Positions 46,918-59,459 of a DNA stretch of 64,000 bases are shown here, piece after piece. Source of the stretch: Bradysia coprophila (lineage: Eukaryota > Arthropoda > Insecta > Diptera > Sciaridae); the NCBI RefSeq assembly GCF_014529535.1, contig NW_023503827.1, positions 910,846 to 974,845 of the forward strand, in the 5' to 3' direction. Below the pieces are notes generated by a model. That model was not told the DNA's origin. It was given only the letters and a program-made list of their open reading frames with translations, and made no database searches. A program made the translations under genes and the position numbers. Numbering within the stretch: the stretch's first letter is position 1; every line of letters begins with the position of its first letter.

Positions 46918-47483
46918 AATAAACGTCGATATAGAAAAAACTGAAATTTTTAGAGCGCTTTTCTAACTGACATCACGCTCTGTACATTGACACTCACATG
47001 TCCACTGTCACAGAAAGAAATGGAGTTGATTTTTCACAATGTATCTCAACTTATCAAATTTTCAAGCATCGTCGAGCTTTGACATTCCCCAAATAACGTT
47101 TTTCGAACGACTTCATGAAAATTTTATTCTTATCAGTTGTACTAGACAGTAGTTGGTAAAACTAAAGTGATACATCGAGAAGATAGAATTTTTCTTCTAG
47201 AGGACAGACTGACGAAACAAACCTAAATTCTGAAAGTTTACCTTTCCAATTTTTTGAAAATAATAATTTGAACTCTGATTGGCGAATTGCATCTCTATCC
47301 TGTAGATAGATAGATTAGAAGGAATTATCAGGCTATCAACAGTGTTGATCGGCACCTGGATCGTCGATCCTTTGTACCTCCCTAAATTCCAATTTTATTT
47401 TTCGAAGCACAAATAAGCACAAAATCGGCTGAAAATGAAGATTCTCTTCCTCGTCAATCGTTCTGAGCGAAAATTTTGAGCAT

Positions 47484-48852
47484 TCAGTGCTTCTTTGTCG
47501 TCTGTGTTGCTGATCCATCTTTCCCCTTCTCTGTTTGCTGGCGTTCGCCTACGGGAGCGGCTTTGTTTATCTCTTTCAGTTTAGAGCCTCCATCTCTAGA
47601 GGGTGTTTTGTCCACACTTCTGTTAGAAGGTGGTTCAACGCGGTGGTTATTCTGCATAGTATTGCTTGTGTCCACACACTTATCGAATCCTGACGTCGGA
47701 TTTTGTTTCGACTTCTTCGTCCGTGATCTGTGACCCTCAATTTCAAAATGAATGGGCCCTAAGATCCAGTTTACCTTTCTGTTACGCGCGGCGACAGTGT
47801 CGTATGATCGTTTGTCAATCCGCATAAAGACCATGGATTTGCTTGATCCCTTCGGGACAATTCTCTTTATGCACCATCTATCCGTGTTCAAGTCCTTGTT
47901 TAGTTGAGCTAGATTGTTTAGGATCTTATCACCGGGCTTTCTTGTGGGAATGCACACTACTATCCGAACCATGACGAAGTCTGGGTCAAGCTTCAGTGGT
48001 GTGTCTTGTGGCAGAACCACCAAAACGCCCGAAACATCCAGAATACCAGGTATAACCATACATTTTAACCAATTGGTGCAGGCTAGGTCGGAACAATATA
48101 CGTATACCCCGTCTCTTTCAATTTTGCATGGCTCAGTGAAGAGCGGAATGAATTTTTCCCGGTGCGTAAGCGCTTCTTCAATTTGATACTGCAGGAACTG
48201 TTTAATTGTTTGCAGTTCTTTCCCGGTGGGTGGTCTTTTTGACATGCAAACTTTTAGGTTTAGCGTTTTCCGCTCCACTAGGTTTGGACTGGAAGACTCC
48301 AATTTGGCCAACTTTCCCGGTTGTCTCTTGAAATCTTCTGGTGTCGTCCCAGCACTGTGAATTCGTTTGCTATTTTTCGGCGTACTTGCTTCAAGATTCC
48401 TTGTTGTACGGTCCTCCACTGGTTTAGAGTCACTTCTAGCGCTCGACATTGTAACTTTCGACAAAAAGGTCGCTAAGGTATTGTCCGAGGTCTTGACATT
48501 TGCGGAGCCTTGACCGCTACGATTACGTCTGGGCTTCTTCGTTTGTTATTTCGAGCTCGCCCAACGATCTCTGTTCTGCGACTATTGAACGGTTGGACAA
48601 CGACGATTCTGGAATCACCTCCGCCGAAGGAATCTTCGGTGTGGCCAGTGTCGTGTCATCCATAGTCTTTGAAACTGAGATCTTTGTATTAGTATGATGA
48701 GACAACGCTTTTCCAGGATGCAAAGCTTTTATTTCCAATTGGATCTCACCATCAGACATCGCGGCTGCATTTGCACCTATGTCAATATCAATAATGTCTC
48801 CATTTACTGACGATGTGTCACTTTCGGTTGTTGGCGGCGTCGCTTGATTCAT
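47484..48852 (-). CDS. DUF4780-like protein, probably a transposon ORF; one apparent frameshift
   Basis: Read from ATG 48852 to the stop at 47484, about 455 residues. The first part (to 48523) is acidic and Ser/Thr-rich; the second, in another frame, begins with a basic TKKPRRNRSGQG patch. It then has a folded domain (about 47720-48240) with YVYCSDLACTNWLKCMVIPG and RWCIKRIVPKGSSKSMVFMR, which I recall as the DUF4780 type found in insect repetitive ORFs; this is unverified. The tail is low-complexity and charged. Joining the parts needs a one-base change near 48530-48560. A downstream ATG at about 47491 (MLKIFAQN, soon stopped) resembles the start of a non-LTR ORF2, hinting that this is an ORF1-type protein. 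A hAT element splits its leader. Confidence 0.6.
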
Positions 48853-49731
48853 TAATCTTGTATGCACTGAAAAATGCGAGAAACTTTCTTCATGTAGGGA
48901 ATGCAATCCCGGTACCAATCCCGGTACCAGTACCGGAAAATCTCAATCCCGAATCCCGGTATTGATCAAAAAATCCCGAGATTAGTACCGAAATTTAAAA
49001 TTCAGTTCTTTTTAACAAAATTTTGATATCGATCAACTTGTATGATTCAAACTCCTATAGCAATATAAGATAAACATTAAAATATAGGATTACTTGACTT
49101 TTTTCTCTCATGTCGTATTATTTGCAAACACATTTTTAAAACTACGATGGCTAGCTAAAATTTGTCAATAAGGGTTTACATACAATCTTTATTATAGTAG
49201 TTGAGTTTGTTTGAGAATGAGGGCAACTAAACCGCAGCCTCCTTTTATAGTTCTCCTCGGTTTGAGAAACTGAGGACAGCACAGCACAGTGCAGTGGATT
49301 ACTTTGAGGATTTTGTGCTCAAACTAATCATAGTTAACCTCGCAAAAGCGGAATATTATTTAAATTCCTGCAAATTTTAGACATTTTTTGGAGCAATTCA
49401 ACGCTTTTATTTTCCTTTACTTCAAATGAAAACATTTCACGGTTACTAAAAGTGTTCAATTCAATTTTCCATTAGCATTTTCTATGTTTTCTGAAAAAAT
49501 ATTTTAAAGACTGTCCCTCTTTGCGAAGTTGGCCGTGTTTAGTTTGCACACAAATTTCGTACTGACGGTGGTCAACTGAAAAGATCTATAAAAAGCACAT
49601 GAGTGTCTGCTGCTCATCAAACCAACGAACGTTGAATCTGAACATGCATTTTCGCGCCTGAGGATCATAATTCGATGGTTTTCGACACGCACTTTAGAGT
49701 CAAAAAGTGCTATTTTTCTGGACTGATATTT

Positions 49732-49803
49732 GCGGCCGGGAAAGTAACTTTTCCGGCCTCCGCATTACATTTGCAGCCGGAAAAGTAGTTTTTCCGGCCT
49801 CTG
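49732..49803. repeat. Two GC-rich palindromes inside the hAT element
   Basis: GGCCGGGAAAGT followed by AACTTTTCCGGCC, and then GCCGGAAAAGTAGTTTTTCCGGCC, are two adjacent near-perfect palindromes separated by about 20 bases. They contrast with the AT-rich surroundings. Confidence 0.6.
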
Positions 49804-49872
49804 ATATGATTTGATATGATTCTTACTGTTTTTGAGTTTCATCTCATTATGATCCTCAGGCACAAAAATCGT

Positions 49873-49972
49873 CGTTCGTGACTCGTGATGAAAGCTGAAT
49901 GTTTCGGTACACGTCGTAAGCTTACGACTAGTCGTGAAAAATTCAACTTTTCATCACTCGTGACGAAATGTG
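49873..49972. repeat. Long imperfect hairpin inside the hAT element
   Basis: The sequence folds about GTCGTAAGCTTACGAC near 49913-49928. Outer arms TCGTGACTCGTGATGAAA and TTTTCATCACTCGTGACGA give roughly 45-bp arms with mismatches. Nearby, CCTGAGGATCATAA at 49657-49670 and its complement at 49847-49860 form another inverted pair. These may be nested fold-back insertions. Confidence 0.55.
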
Positions 49973-51207
49973 CTATTTCGGCTTGTTGTTACTTGCGTAG
50001 GAAAATATATTGTGGATTTAGGCGATATTTCACAAAACTGTCAATTATTGACGCTGTCGGCAGGTCGGTCTTCTGTCACTTCTCACGATTTATATTTTCA
50101 TAGGCAGCGTGCTTAAAAATTTTAATTTCCTAACAAATCAATTAATTTTTAAATGACAAAGATCAAAAATTTGCGATTGCGACGACAGCAAGTCCCAAAA
50201 CCTATACGTTCAAGATTGAACGATGACACGTTGAGTGCATTGCGCGTTCTAAGATCATTTTTCCAAAGAGAAAATTGAAATTTTCAATGTGACATCTACC
50301 CTGTTACAATAATAAATTAAAGTTTTTACCCGGCCTTCACACAGCGACGTAAATATCGAATTGATTTTGCCCTAGTGTCAAATTTGATATTCAGAACAAA
50401 AGAATTTCGATACGTATGTCACTGTGTGTAAGCACTGTACCATTAACAAACTTAAAAAAATGAGAATAAAATGAAAATAATTTCTTTTACTGATATCTAA
50501 TCCATATCTTTTCAGTACCGGAAATCCCGGTACTGGTACCGGTACTGAGTTTCTCAATCCCGAATCCCGGGATTCCAAAAACGGTCCGGGATTGCATTCC
50601 CTATCTTCATGTACACTTTCGCGGTGATTACTTGACTTTACTATTTTCCACTAGGTTAAAACCGAACTGATTAACGCAATAGAAATCTCATTTAACCACA
50701 CTGTATACTGATAGCGGCGAGGTGCATTCGACGAATACTTTTTTTAACAATGAGAAATGCAAAAATGAACATTGTGACAAAAACAAAAAACCGTTCTTCC
50801 GAGAGCCGAGCAAAATTTGAATCTCAATAGGGACCAAACAAGAGCGAGCATTACTGTACACTGAAACGAATTTACACCCAAAACGACTCGTCCGACTTTA
50901 TGCACATTTACATTTACTGAGGGAGTGATTTTTACAAAAATCGAAAAACAAATCCCATCTCAGCTGCCAGTAATGTTTAAAGTTGTACGATTTATTTAAC
51001 CACGCTAAATTAGCCGTAAATAAATCGGAGAAACAAGCTTGAAAGTCCATTATCGGCGACAGATTGCGTGTTGTTCGGTCGACATACACTCACTCACTAA
51101 CCTGTAACATACGGCTATTCATCTGTTATCGTTAACGACGACAAAAATAATGACAAACTCTGGGTAAATATGGTCCTTTACATTATAGTAAAATGCATGT
51201 TTAAAAA

Positions 51208-51300
51208 ATTGAAGTACAAGATTTGAAATCAACAGATTGAAAATATTTTGATCGATTGAAGTAATAGACTCGATGCTAACACTGGTCACATGTCTGCCAT
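51208..51300. repeat. Dispersed repeat, copy 2 (relative at 41456-41560)
   Basis: See the spacing of GAAGTA, AGATTTG, TTGAAAATATTT, AAGTA and AGACTCG, shared with the copy near 41.5 kb. It follows a GTTATCGTTAACGACGACAA segment at 51124-51143 that itself has relatives at about 12,630 and 39,530. Confidence 0.45.
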
Positions 51301-52242
51301 TTTTACGAATTTTAAGTACTTTTAAGAATAAAATTCCTAAAAATAGGCCTTGGCATAACCATATAAAGTTTAAACGTTCTAGCTTCTGCGATTACGACCA
51401 TTCTCTAAGAAGAATGTGATTAACCCAATTTGAAAAAAATAAATAAAAAATAATTGCAATAACTTGGAACTCAATTAATGTTTTTCTAGACTCACCGAGT
51501 TAATTCATCTTTTCTAATTCTTCGTTTGTGGTCCACCATCCATCTTCAACCATTCCGCACAGGAAATATATTTCCACGAAGAAGATAAATTTTCTAAATC
51601 GGTATAATTGAAGGAGATTGACGTTTGTCCGTATCACATTTACGTATAAAAAATGGCATGTCATCAACATCACGCCAATATATTTATGCTTCACGATGAT
51701 GTTCATCGAGTATGAATTTAATTGTATATTATTATCATCATAATTTTAATTAACAAAACTGGTGAATGTATTAACGCATATAATTGCAGCTTGATCCATT
51801 ATACCTAATTCAAAACCACTTTATTAATCCACGAGGTAATTATAATGTGTTATGTATGTTGGTTTAGCATAAGTTTGTTATAAAGCCACATTGTTAAAAA
51901 GTAAAGTGATTCATTTCGTTGACCTTACCATCTCTGAAATGCCACCCAGATTGAACAAATACATTAAGGGAAAAAAGTTACTGAGCCAATGTTATACTTC
52001 GTAGCTGTAGTTCTAAACCTTTGATGTTTGTTTCCTCATTTGTTTATTAAGTATCGTCTACATTTCATTTTATGGTTTCTAAAAAGAATTTGTGCTGACA
52101 AACACTAAAAGCTTCTCATTCTAACAACTAACTACTCAAATTTGTGTTCAATCGACGTTAAGTTAGAAAATTTAAATTTTAAGTACAAATTCGCTGCCTT
52201 GTTACTCACAAATCCGCTCAGACTACACCAGAACCGATACGG

Positions 52243-52280
52243 TATAAAAATCGCTTCAATTATGTGTTTAAGTTTCAGTT
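52243..52280 (+). promoter_or_regulatory. Candidate core promoter: TATA box plus initiator
   Basis: TATAAAAA at 52243-52250 is followed 34 bases later (first T to the initiator A) by TCAGTT at 52275-52280, the arthropod initiator. This is slightly longer than the usual 30-31 bases. A short ORF begins at 52323 but leads nowhere. It could drive a non-coding or distant spliced transcript on the plus strand. Confidence 0.35.
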
Positions 52281-55200
52281 CAAGAGTTTGAAGAATTTGA
52301 GTGTAGTAAAAGTTGATTTAAAATGCACGATAAAATCGATGTAAAGTCAATTTTGTGATTATTATTAGATTGTTAACTTGATTACACTTGATAAGCATAA
52401 CGCTAAGCACACATATAGCAGAAGAAGAAAAAGTTTTATTTTTATTTTTATTGGAAGGAATTCAATGTATTAATGTCTGTTACGTGTAAAATGATAATAA
52501 AAACCTTGAGAACATATATTCTGTTTTGGTCTAAAAATTCTATCTGAGTTTATTTGCGTGTAATAATCATAAAATTAATTTAATTAAAGAAAAAAACAAC
52601 ACAAATTTCTCGCTGGATGTCATAAATTCTTCAACTTTTCAAACAAGTTATCTCATTAACACAATGTTGTTTCCACACACCCTCAAAACTCTGTCAATAA
52701 GTTAAAATTGAATGTGTTCTGTATAACATAATACCTTTGCATTTCTTGTTCATACCGGAGGGGGTTGTAATGAAATTTTCTTCCACAAAGTTGTATTGCA
52801 TCCAAAAGGAAAATCCAGATGCGGCCCGTTAATGAATGATTGTTCTGTTGACATTTTAGTTTGTTTTCCAAATTATTAATATTTATTTACCGTATTGTGT
52901 TTAACTTGTCACGTTCTCGCAAACACTTCATCCAACATCCAAAGTGAATAATGGATAAGAATGTTGTGTCGAAATGAAATAACTTTATATGATTAGAAGA
53001 GTCACAAATACTTAGGGTGATCGCTTGTTTACACTGTTGTTATACGGTCTTTCTTGTGTGTCTACAAACAACACAAATGAATCGAAACGATGTGGGAGGG
53101 TTTCTTTTTATTTTCGGTCATATTTATCTTTAGCATCTTTCTCTAAATGGAAAGCCAATAAGTCCAATAATTGATAATTTGATTAGAATCAATTTTGGAT
53201 TGGTACAGTAATCTTTCTAGGCATAAGTGGGTGGGCAGCCCACCTTAATTTTCTTGTTTATTTGACAGTGAAACATTTTTATGAAGGACAAGGATGAGAC
53301 CATGAGCGTGATGTGATAATACTACACCTAACAAATTTTCAATCGAAACGCCTAAGTATCATGTTGAATTAAATGAATGCATGCCGTAGTAATGGCGTAA
53401 TTGTGAATGGTATACTACGTATCTCAACATGTTTGTTAGTACTTATAAAGCTCCATCTGCTTTAGCATTATAACATGATGCAAAACAATATTTGGAGATC
53501 TGTCTGTACATCATTTCCAATCAGCGTTAACATGTAGTAGTTTCTTGTTATCTGTCCATCAGTTGGGTTTATACTGGAAATTGTTGAATGAACGATTTTA
53601 ATTGAAGCCCCAAGACAATCGATTGTTTTGGTGGAACGTCGACAGCTTTAGTAGCGATCACCGAATTTCTGGTAGCCAGGATCCAATTTAAGTCCAACTC
53701 AAAGAGACTCCAAAGATTATATGTTGTCATCGTTGTCTAAGCCGAATTTACTCCACTTTGCCGCTCATCACATATTTTAGGTGTTGTGGAAATTTTAATT
53801 TTGCATTGGGTGTTACACGAAAAGTGTAATAGAAGCGGGAAAGGCATCAGATCAAAATGAAACGGGAAAAACTAAAATCGTCATAGATGATGTGGAAGCG
53901 TAAGGCTTATGAACCCATATTTTCTACTCAGATTCAATATTGTACTCGTGTACTCTGGAAGAATCCGGAAGTTAAGGTTGCTATGGACATTGGCGACAAT
54001 GAAGGCGTAAACAAAGGCGTACGTTCATTCACTTGCTGGTATTGTATTGTAGAAGAAGGAAAAGAAAGCGGGTAAAAGCAGAAATATTGAAGGAATACCA
54101 TCTTTCGATACATTAAACACACAATAAACCCATGAATCATTATCGTTCTAATGTCTGTAACATTAATATCCCACAACAATAGCATTAAAGAAAATACCGA
54201 GTAATAATGCAGCTTCTCTGACTTATATTATATGCAAAATGTTCTATGAATTGATTGTCTTTGTTGTATAAAAAAAGCTGAAATGTTTCATGTTTTGTGG
54301 TATAACCCAAAATTATATGGTTGAAAATGATGGATAAAAGGCAAAATAAAAAATAAAACAGACAAAAGAACGAATGGTAAAGCATAGTAAAATGAAGCAA
54401 AGGCATAAAATAGGAGGCCTGCATTTATACAACCAAAGAATTTTATTTATGATTTTCAAATTGTAATAACCGTAACTTACTGATTGCTGTTTTTACTTAC
54501 AAATTTATTGGCCAATTACTATAATTTGTGTGTAATTCGTTTTGAATATCAGAGATAGATTCGAAAAAGAGTAGAGTTCAAAAGCTTATTTGAACTTGAA
54601 ATTGAAGGAAAGAACAGGAAAAAATACATTGAAAAACACATTCAATAATACTAAGGAGATTCATTGATTTATTCTGCAGAATAATAAACTAGCATTTTCG
54701 AATTCTTCATTTTTCTTTAGGTTTTCTATCATCCACACATGAGTATTGATATTTTACATGAGGTATTTTGAATGGATGGGAGTGAATAAAGATGAGAAAA
54801 AAAACGTAAATCCAATTAATTGAGTTCTCGTTATTTAATCTTAAAATCGGATTCAGTGTTATAATCAAAGGTAATAAATTTTCTGGAAAAAAAATGTTCA
54901 CTTAATTGAACGTAAAGCTCATTCACGATATTCGATTATAAATATACTTACCTTACAGAGTTTTGAATGCATTTCATACACTTGCTTATTAAAAGAGATT
55001 CATCCCTTTAATTAATATGATTTTTATAAATTGCAATAAAGCACGTTGCGTGGAATTTTCTATGGAAAATGAAACATCCAGCACGTTCTTGGTAATTGCC
55101 TTCTGCTCATGAAATATAAAATTTTTGATTGAGAATGTAAAACGATTTTTTTTATCAGTTTTGATTCGGCTTTGGACTGAACATGGTTAACGAATTAATT

Positions 55201-55487
55201 AATTAGTTTTCACATGTTCATTATGAAGGGTTGGCAATTTTAATCTGTTGTGTCCAGGAGCTTGTGTGCGTATCAGTCCCCCAAATGCACACAGTTTGTT
55301 TGAAGCCTATGCCAAATTATTACACCACACTAGATATGATGCGATTTTTTTTGTTGAATGCTAGGATGACTAACGAAAGTAGTCATAATGTAAATCTCTG
55401 GCTCAGCTGTCGCACGTTACAAAAAATCTAAGTTTTTGTCTGAATGAAGACATGCATTGATGAAAAAAAGATAGAAATTAGCAACAG

Positions 55488-55796
55488 AGGTCGGTCGTGT
55501 CAGTCGAGTTGCAAATTTTGATCTGTCCTGGATTTCAAAGGTTCGACAACTTACCTGACCTGATCTGAATTCATCAAAACTGATGTGATTTAAACTGAAT
55601 TGTACTGAAGAATTGTAATTGAAATGTCATATTTAAAGAAACAGGTAACCCGAAAACTTGCCAGGTCGTGTCAGGTAAGGTTACTCTTTTTCAGATTTCA
55701 GGTTAACTTAGGTCAGGTGAAAATTTTAAAATCAGATTTCAGGTCGAGTTCCGATCAGATCAACCTGAGGTAAGAATTTAGGTTCGCACGACCTGC
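55488..55796. mobile_element. MITE-like element rich in AGGT/ACCT subterminal motifs
   Basis: The left end GAGGTCGGTCGTGTCAG and right end GTTCGCACGACCTGC form an imperfect inverted pair. Between them AGGTCA/TCAGGT and ACCTGA motifs recur at least eight times (for example ACCTGACCTGATCTGA at 55555, CAGGTCGTGTCAGGTAAGG at 55664, TCAGGTTAACTTAGGTCAGG at 55700). Subterminal motif clusters of this kind are typical binding sites of hAT-like transposases. No coding capacity. Confidence 0.5.
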
Positions 55797-58125
55797 TAAT
55801 AATGCATAGATTTCAATCCATGGGTAAACGATGAGAAACTGATATACAAACAGGGTCTTTCTCTTACGATTTCTCAGCTAGATTGAAACAATGACAAAAC
55901 ATGCTACTTAACAACAAAAACATTTTGCGGTTCATTTGCATTTCAGTCGGCGATATATGAAACAGTGTTCCTAATATTTTGATATCTGATACTTCACCTC
56001 TGTCTTATTATCAAAGCGAATGTTTACGCACACCATTTCCCATCCACAATTTTGCAAAATTACATTTATTTTAAATGAATCAGAGTCGGGATACCTACAA
56101 TATGTTATTATAAATGAGATATATATCATGAGATGTGCATTAAAATATTAAAAGGTGCTTATTAATGTAGCTTAATAAAAGAACTCCAATATAGGTGCAC
56201 ATAGCCCATGTAACATATAATGGGTTGTACGAATTGTAAATTACAAAAGCAGCGTTATAGTGGGAAAAAAATTGCCATGAAAATGAAAATTGGTATTTCG
56301 TGATTATATCTTTTCCAAAAGAATGCAATGTGATATTGTGCTTGTAGGTCTGTGCTTTCTGGTTCGTCGAACAATATTTATATTATTTTTTTTTTCTTTC
56401 GCCTCCATCCACATTCGCTTGGATCATATTCAGCATCGCAGTGCGATTTAGCTTGCAGAAATGTCAGCCACATTTGCGAATGGAACAATTTGGTGTGTTA
56501 AAAACATAAATAAATTTCGCTTTGTAGAACTACTTACGACGGATGATTGATAATGGAAAACATTTCAAAGTAAACTTTTTCAAACTCTCATTCAAACGTC
56601 CACTTTGAAACCAATTATCGTTCATTAAATCAATCAACTATGAAGTCATCACGTTTCACAAACTGAAATTATTTCTGATATTGTATTGTGCATACGAAAC
56701 GAGAATACTCCGTCTTTATGGGAGGATCATAAGGAACGAAATTTCTTTCTCCGCTCTTCGTTCAATTAATGTCTACAAAATCAATTGACATGCGTGCATG
56801 ATCTGAATAAAATTGAATAATAAATAATTGTGTCATTGAGTGCACATTATGGAAATGGAAATTGAAAAGTCATATCACCGAAGGCAGTCACTTAATTCCA
56901 TGGAACTTGAATCGATAAATCCATTTTATCGATTTGTCACATCAGTATTCCGGGGTCTGGTTATATCACATTTTAATTCAATATAACGAGAGTTGGTTGC
57001 AACTTGCAGCGCACAGATTACGGGTTAACATACGCATTATCTCGAGAACTATTTCGATCGCGTCGTCCCCTAAATATCAGTATACAACACACCACCCTCT
57101 TCAAAACATTGCGTTTGTATTTTTGTGTACAGGAGATATTATAACAATGGGCATATGATTTCATTACAGTGACGTATCATGTGAGTTGTACATCTGCTTT
57201 GCACATTATTTGGAACAGAACACTCGAATTGATGAATGTATCGGACAATAAATTTTGCCGAACGGTCCGTTCATTAATGATGAACATTAAATTAATGGTG
57301 GAAAATAGCAATCGTTTCGAATTTACTGTTAATTTTATTACGTTCTTTTAAGACTTATCGTTTCTGAAACAATGTGTAGAGAGCCACCATTTTTCGACGA
57401 AAAATTATCCTTAAATCAAGGCTAAGAGATAAATTTTACATTGAAAAGAGACTTCATCAGTTTTAAATTTAAACGGCCGCAAACGATCAGAGTCTCTGCA
57501 GTGACTGTAAATAATAATTGTTGAACCACCACTGCCTTTATAATTTGTATTCATTCTATACATCCACCATTTTAAACAAAATATATTACAATATATCACC
57601 CCTCCTTACACCGCACACGTGGTCCAAACATTACAATAACACGAGGGTTGTATACACGGTACCCTAATAAGTACATTCAATAAATGTTCTATGAAAGAAC
57701 ACATACACACCGAAGGCTGTGTATTAAATTTCATCAGCATAGATGCATCGGGAAATATACTAAACTCTTTTTTAGTTTGGTAAACTATATTGACAGAGGT
57801 GACGTGCTTTATTTATACTTCTTTTCCACGAATTTGTTTTTAGTTTCTTTTTATATGAACTTGACTCGATTTGTTACAAAAAAAATTCTTGAAAATAAAC
57901 AAAATTTCATTTAACAAATTTAACAATCTGTTTTGAAGTGTCCATTTAAGTGTGTGATTCAATCTTTTTGAACAAAGTTGTTCTTAACGAGTTTCTCTTT
58001 TTCCTAACATTCGTTTTCTTTTCTGCGCCGAGTGTTTCTCGTGTGTGTGTTCTTTCTTTCATTCTTTTTTTTTGGTGCAAAGGTAAATTAGATTGCGTCG
58101 CGTTTTTTACTTTGTTTAATTAAAA

Positions 58126-59255
58126 ATGGAAGAATTCATGGACGATGATGATGATGACTCTATTGAATGCATGGAATTATTAGACGGAAATTATCAATAT
58201 TATATGCATTTTATGCCACAGCCGGAAACGTGGATGTCCAATCCGAACCCGTTTGTCAGGGATGCAATAATAAGGTAAACTATGAGCTCGAAATTGAGGC
58301 GAATATTTTTTTAATAATTATATTGATATTTTGGTATGGTTGCAATTAGATTTTGACGTCTCAACAGTGGAAATATAATAGTCATATGGCACAGACATTT
58401 GTTAAGATGACTTTAAGAGAATCAATTATACTAAGTCTGTTTTACGGTACGTCTTAGTTGATATTGACTGGGCTCTTTTTACACTTTGTAAGTGTTTCCT
58501 TTCACTGCAACACAGTCAAGAAGTTACATGTAACTCATTAAGGGATTCTTTTAAAAAACAGCCTACCGAAATCGGACGCATTTTCCAGTGGACTTTTTTA
58601 TATGTGCCTAGAAAGGTATTCGACCCTAGAAGCCAAAACCATTTTCAAAAAAATTCTTCGAAGTTTGTATGGGTGGTGAAAGGTGACCAAAAACCAAAAA
58701 CTTGCACTTTTCTTACAAAAATTTCTCCAGTTACACGAGCCGTTCAGGGTCTTGTGGGGTATCATTAGAAAGGTAATAACATGTACTATTCTGGAAAAGC
58801 TACCAGATGGGAGTTGTATGACGAAAACTCGTAAAAGGCTCTTTCTTCATACAAAAATCTAATAGTTCCTCGGGCAGTGGAAATGATCGAAACTGTATCT
58901 TTCCATTATCGGTCGAATTGTCCTGATACGGAATTGAGTCTTAGCCTCGGATCGAGGCATTCACATCAATGTTGCAAAGTTTTTCACTTCCTAAAAATTC
59001 ATCCAGTGATCCAGTGACGAAGACGTATTTAAAACTGGTGAAATAAGCGATTTTGTATCGAATTCTGTGTGATGTTAAACGAATGTAGCATCAGATGTAA
59101 TTATGTGAGTCGTGGTAAAATAAACTGAACATAAGTGTTTATGTAATTAGTGTTCTGCAGATTGATTCGTTCCACGTCGATTTCTGTGCTTCCAACTTTA
59201 AGAAATGTATAGAGTGTCGATGTGCTCCTGCGTTTGAAATAGAAGAAGTATTGAG
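58126..59255 (+). CDS. Candidate first two coding exons of an unrecognised gene (5' partial model)
   Basis: Exon 1, 58126-58274, opens with ATG in a fair context (AAAATGG). It encodes MEEFMDDDDDDSIECMELL and then a Tyr/Pro/Asn-rich segment with ETWMSNPNPFVRDAII, ending at a donor (GTAAAC) in phase 2. An acceptor at 59149-59150 (TGTAATTAG) starts a phase-compatible exon, 59151-59255, with VDFCASNFKKCIECRCAPAF, ending at a donor (GTAATG), again in phase 2. Codon use and GC content rise above the surroundings. The second exon has four closely spaced cysteines. I do not recognise the protein. A possible third exon is at 61279-61331; the gene would continue past the window or be spurious. Confidence 0.4.
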
Positions 59256-59292
59256 GTAATGTTTATTTGTGTACCTGTTTTGGACGATTGAT

Positions 59293-59459
59293 TTTAGGCA
59301 ATTTCGCGGATTGTAGGCCGAACGAAGTGAGGCTTACAAGCGAAAGTGCCTTAAATCAACCGTCCCAAACAGATGCACATGTAAGTTTTCATGCAGAGGG
59401 CCGGAAACCCGAGAAAATTCGAAAAATTGCCCTCATTTTCGGCCCCGAAGCATGAAAAG
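59293..59459. mobile_element. MITE-like repeat, copy 2 (relative at 19994-20098)
   Basis: It contains TTTTAGGCAATTT, the core TTGTAGGCCGAACGAAGTGA (59311-59330), ACAAGCGAAAGTGCCTTAAAT and a distal end CGGCCCCGAAGCATGAAAAG. That distal end is the inverse of the left end of the 20-kb copy. It lies just downstream of the candidate exon ending at 59255, and a 62-codon ORF across it is incidental. Confidence 0.55.

Larger units (their letters stand above)
48895..50603 (+). mobile_element. hAT-type DNA transposon, 1,709 bp, with 8-bp target duplication
   Basis: The ends are TAGGGAATGCAATCCCGG at 48895-48912 and its complement ending at 50603; the 18-bp arms are perfect and continue into GGTACC/CCCGGTA-rich subterminal repeats. 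The 8-mer TCTTCATG is exactly duplicated at 48887-48894 and 50604-50611, the mark of hAT insertion. Inside, a degraded transposase is visible on the plus strand near 49505-49665: FAKLAVFSL-like sequence and, after a frame break, KPTNVESEHAFS, matching the PTSxESERxFS dimerisation motif. The element is non-autonomous. It sits about 35 bp upstream of the DUF4780-like start codon. Confidence 0.88.
50612..58125. other. Gene-poor tract with repeats and one candidate core promoter
   Basis: AT-rich, with no supported coding exon. It holds relatives of dispersed repeats (51110-51300), a candidate core promoter (52243-52280) and a MITE (55488-55796). ORFs at 53887, 54185, 56934 and 57684 have no recognisable content. 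The T-rich and C-rich sequence at 57960-58080 may be 5' UTR of the candidate gene starting at 58126. Confidence 0.35.

Noticed and set aside
53232-53250. GGTGGGCAGCCCACC hairpin as a terminator or regulatory RNA
   Set aside because: The arms nearly touch, leaving no room for a stable loop, and no transcript is supported there.
59267-59455. 62-codon ORF following the second candidate exon
   Set aside because: It lies almost entirely in the MITE-like repeat shared with 20 kb, so it is incidental.
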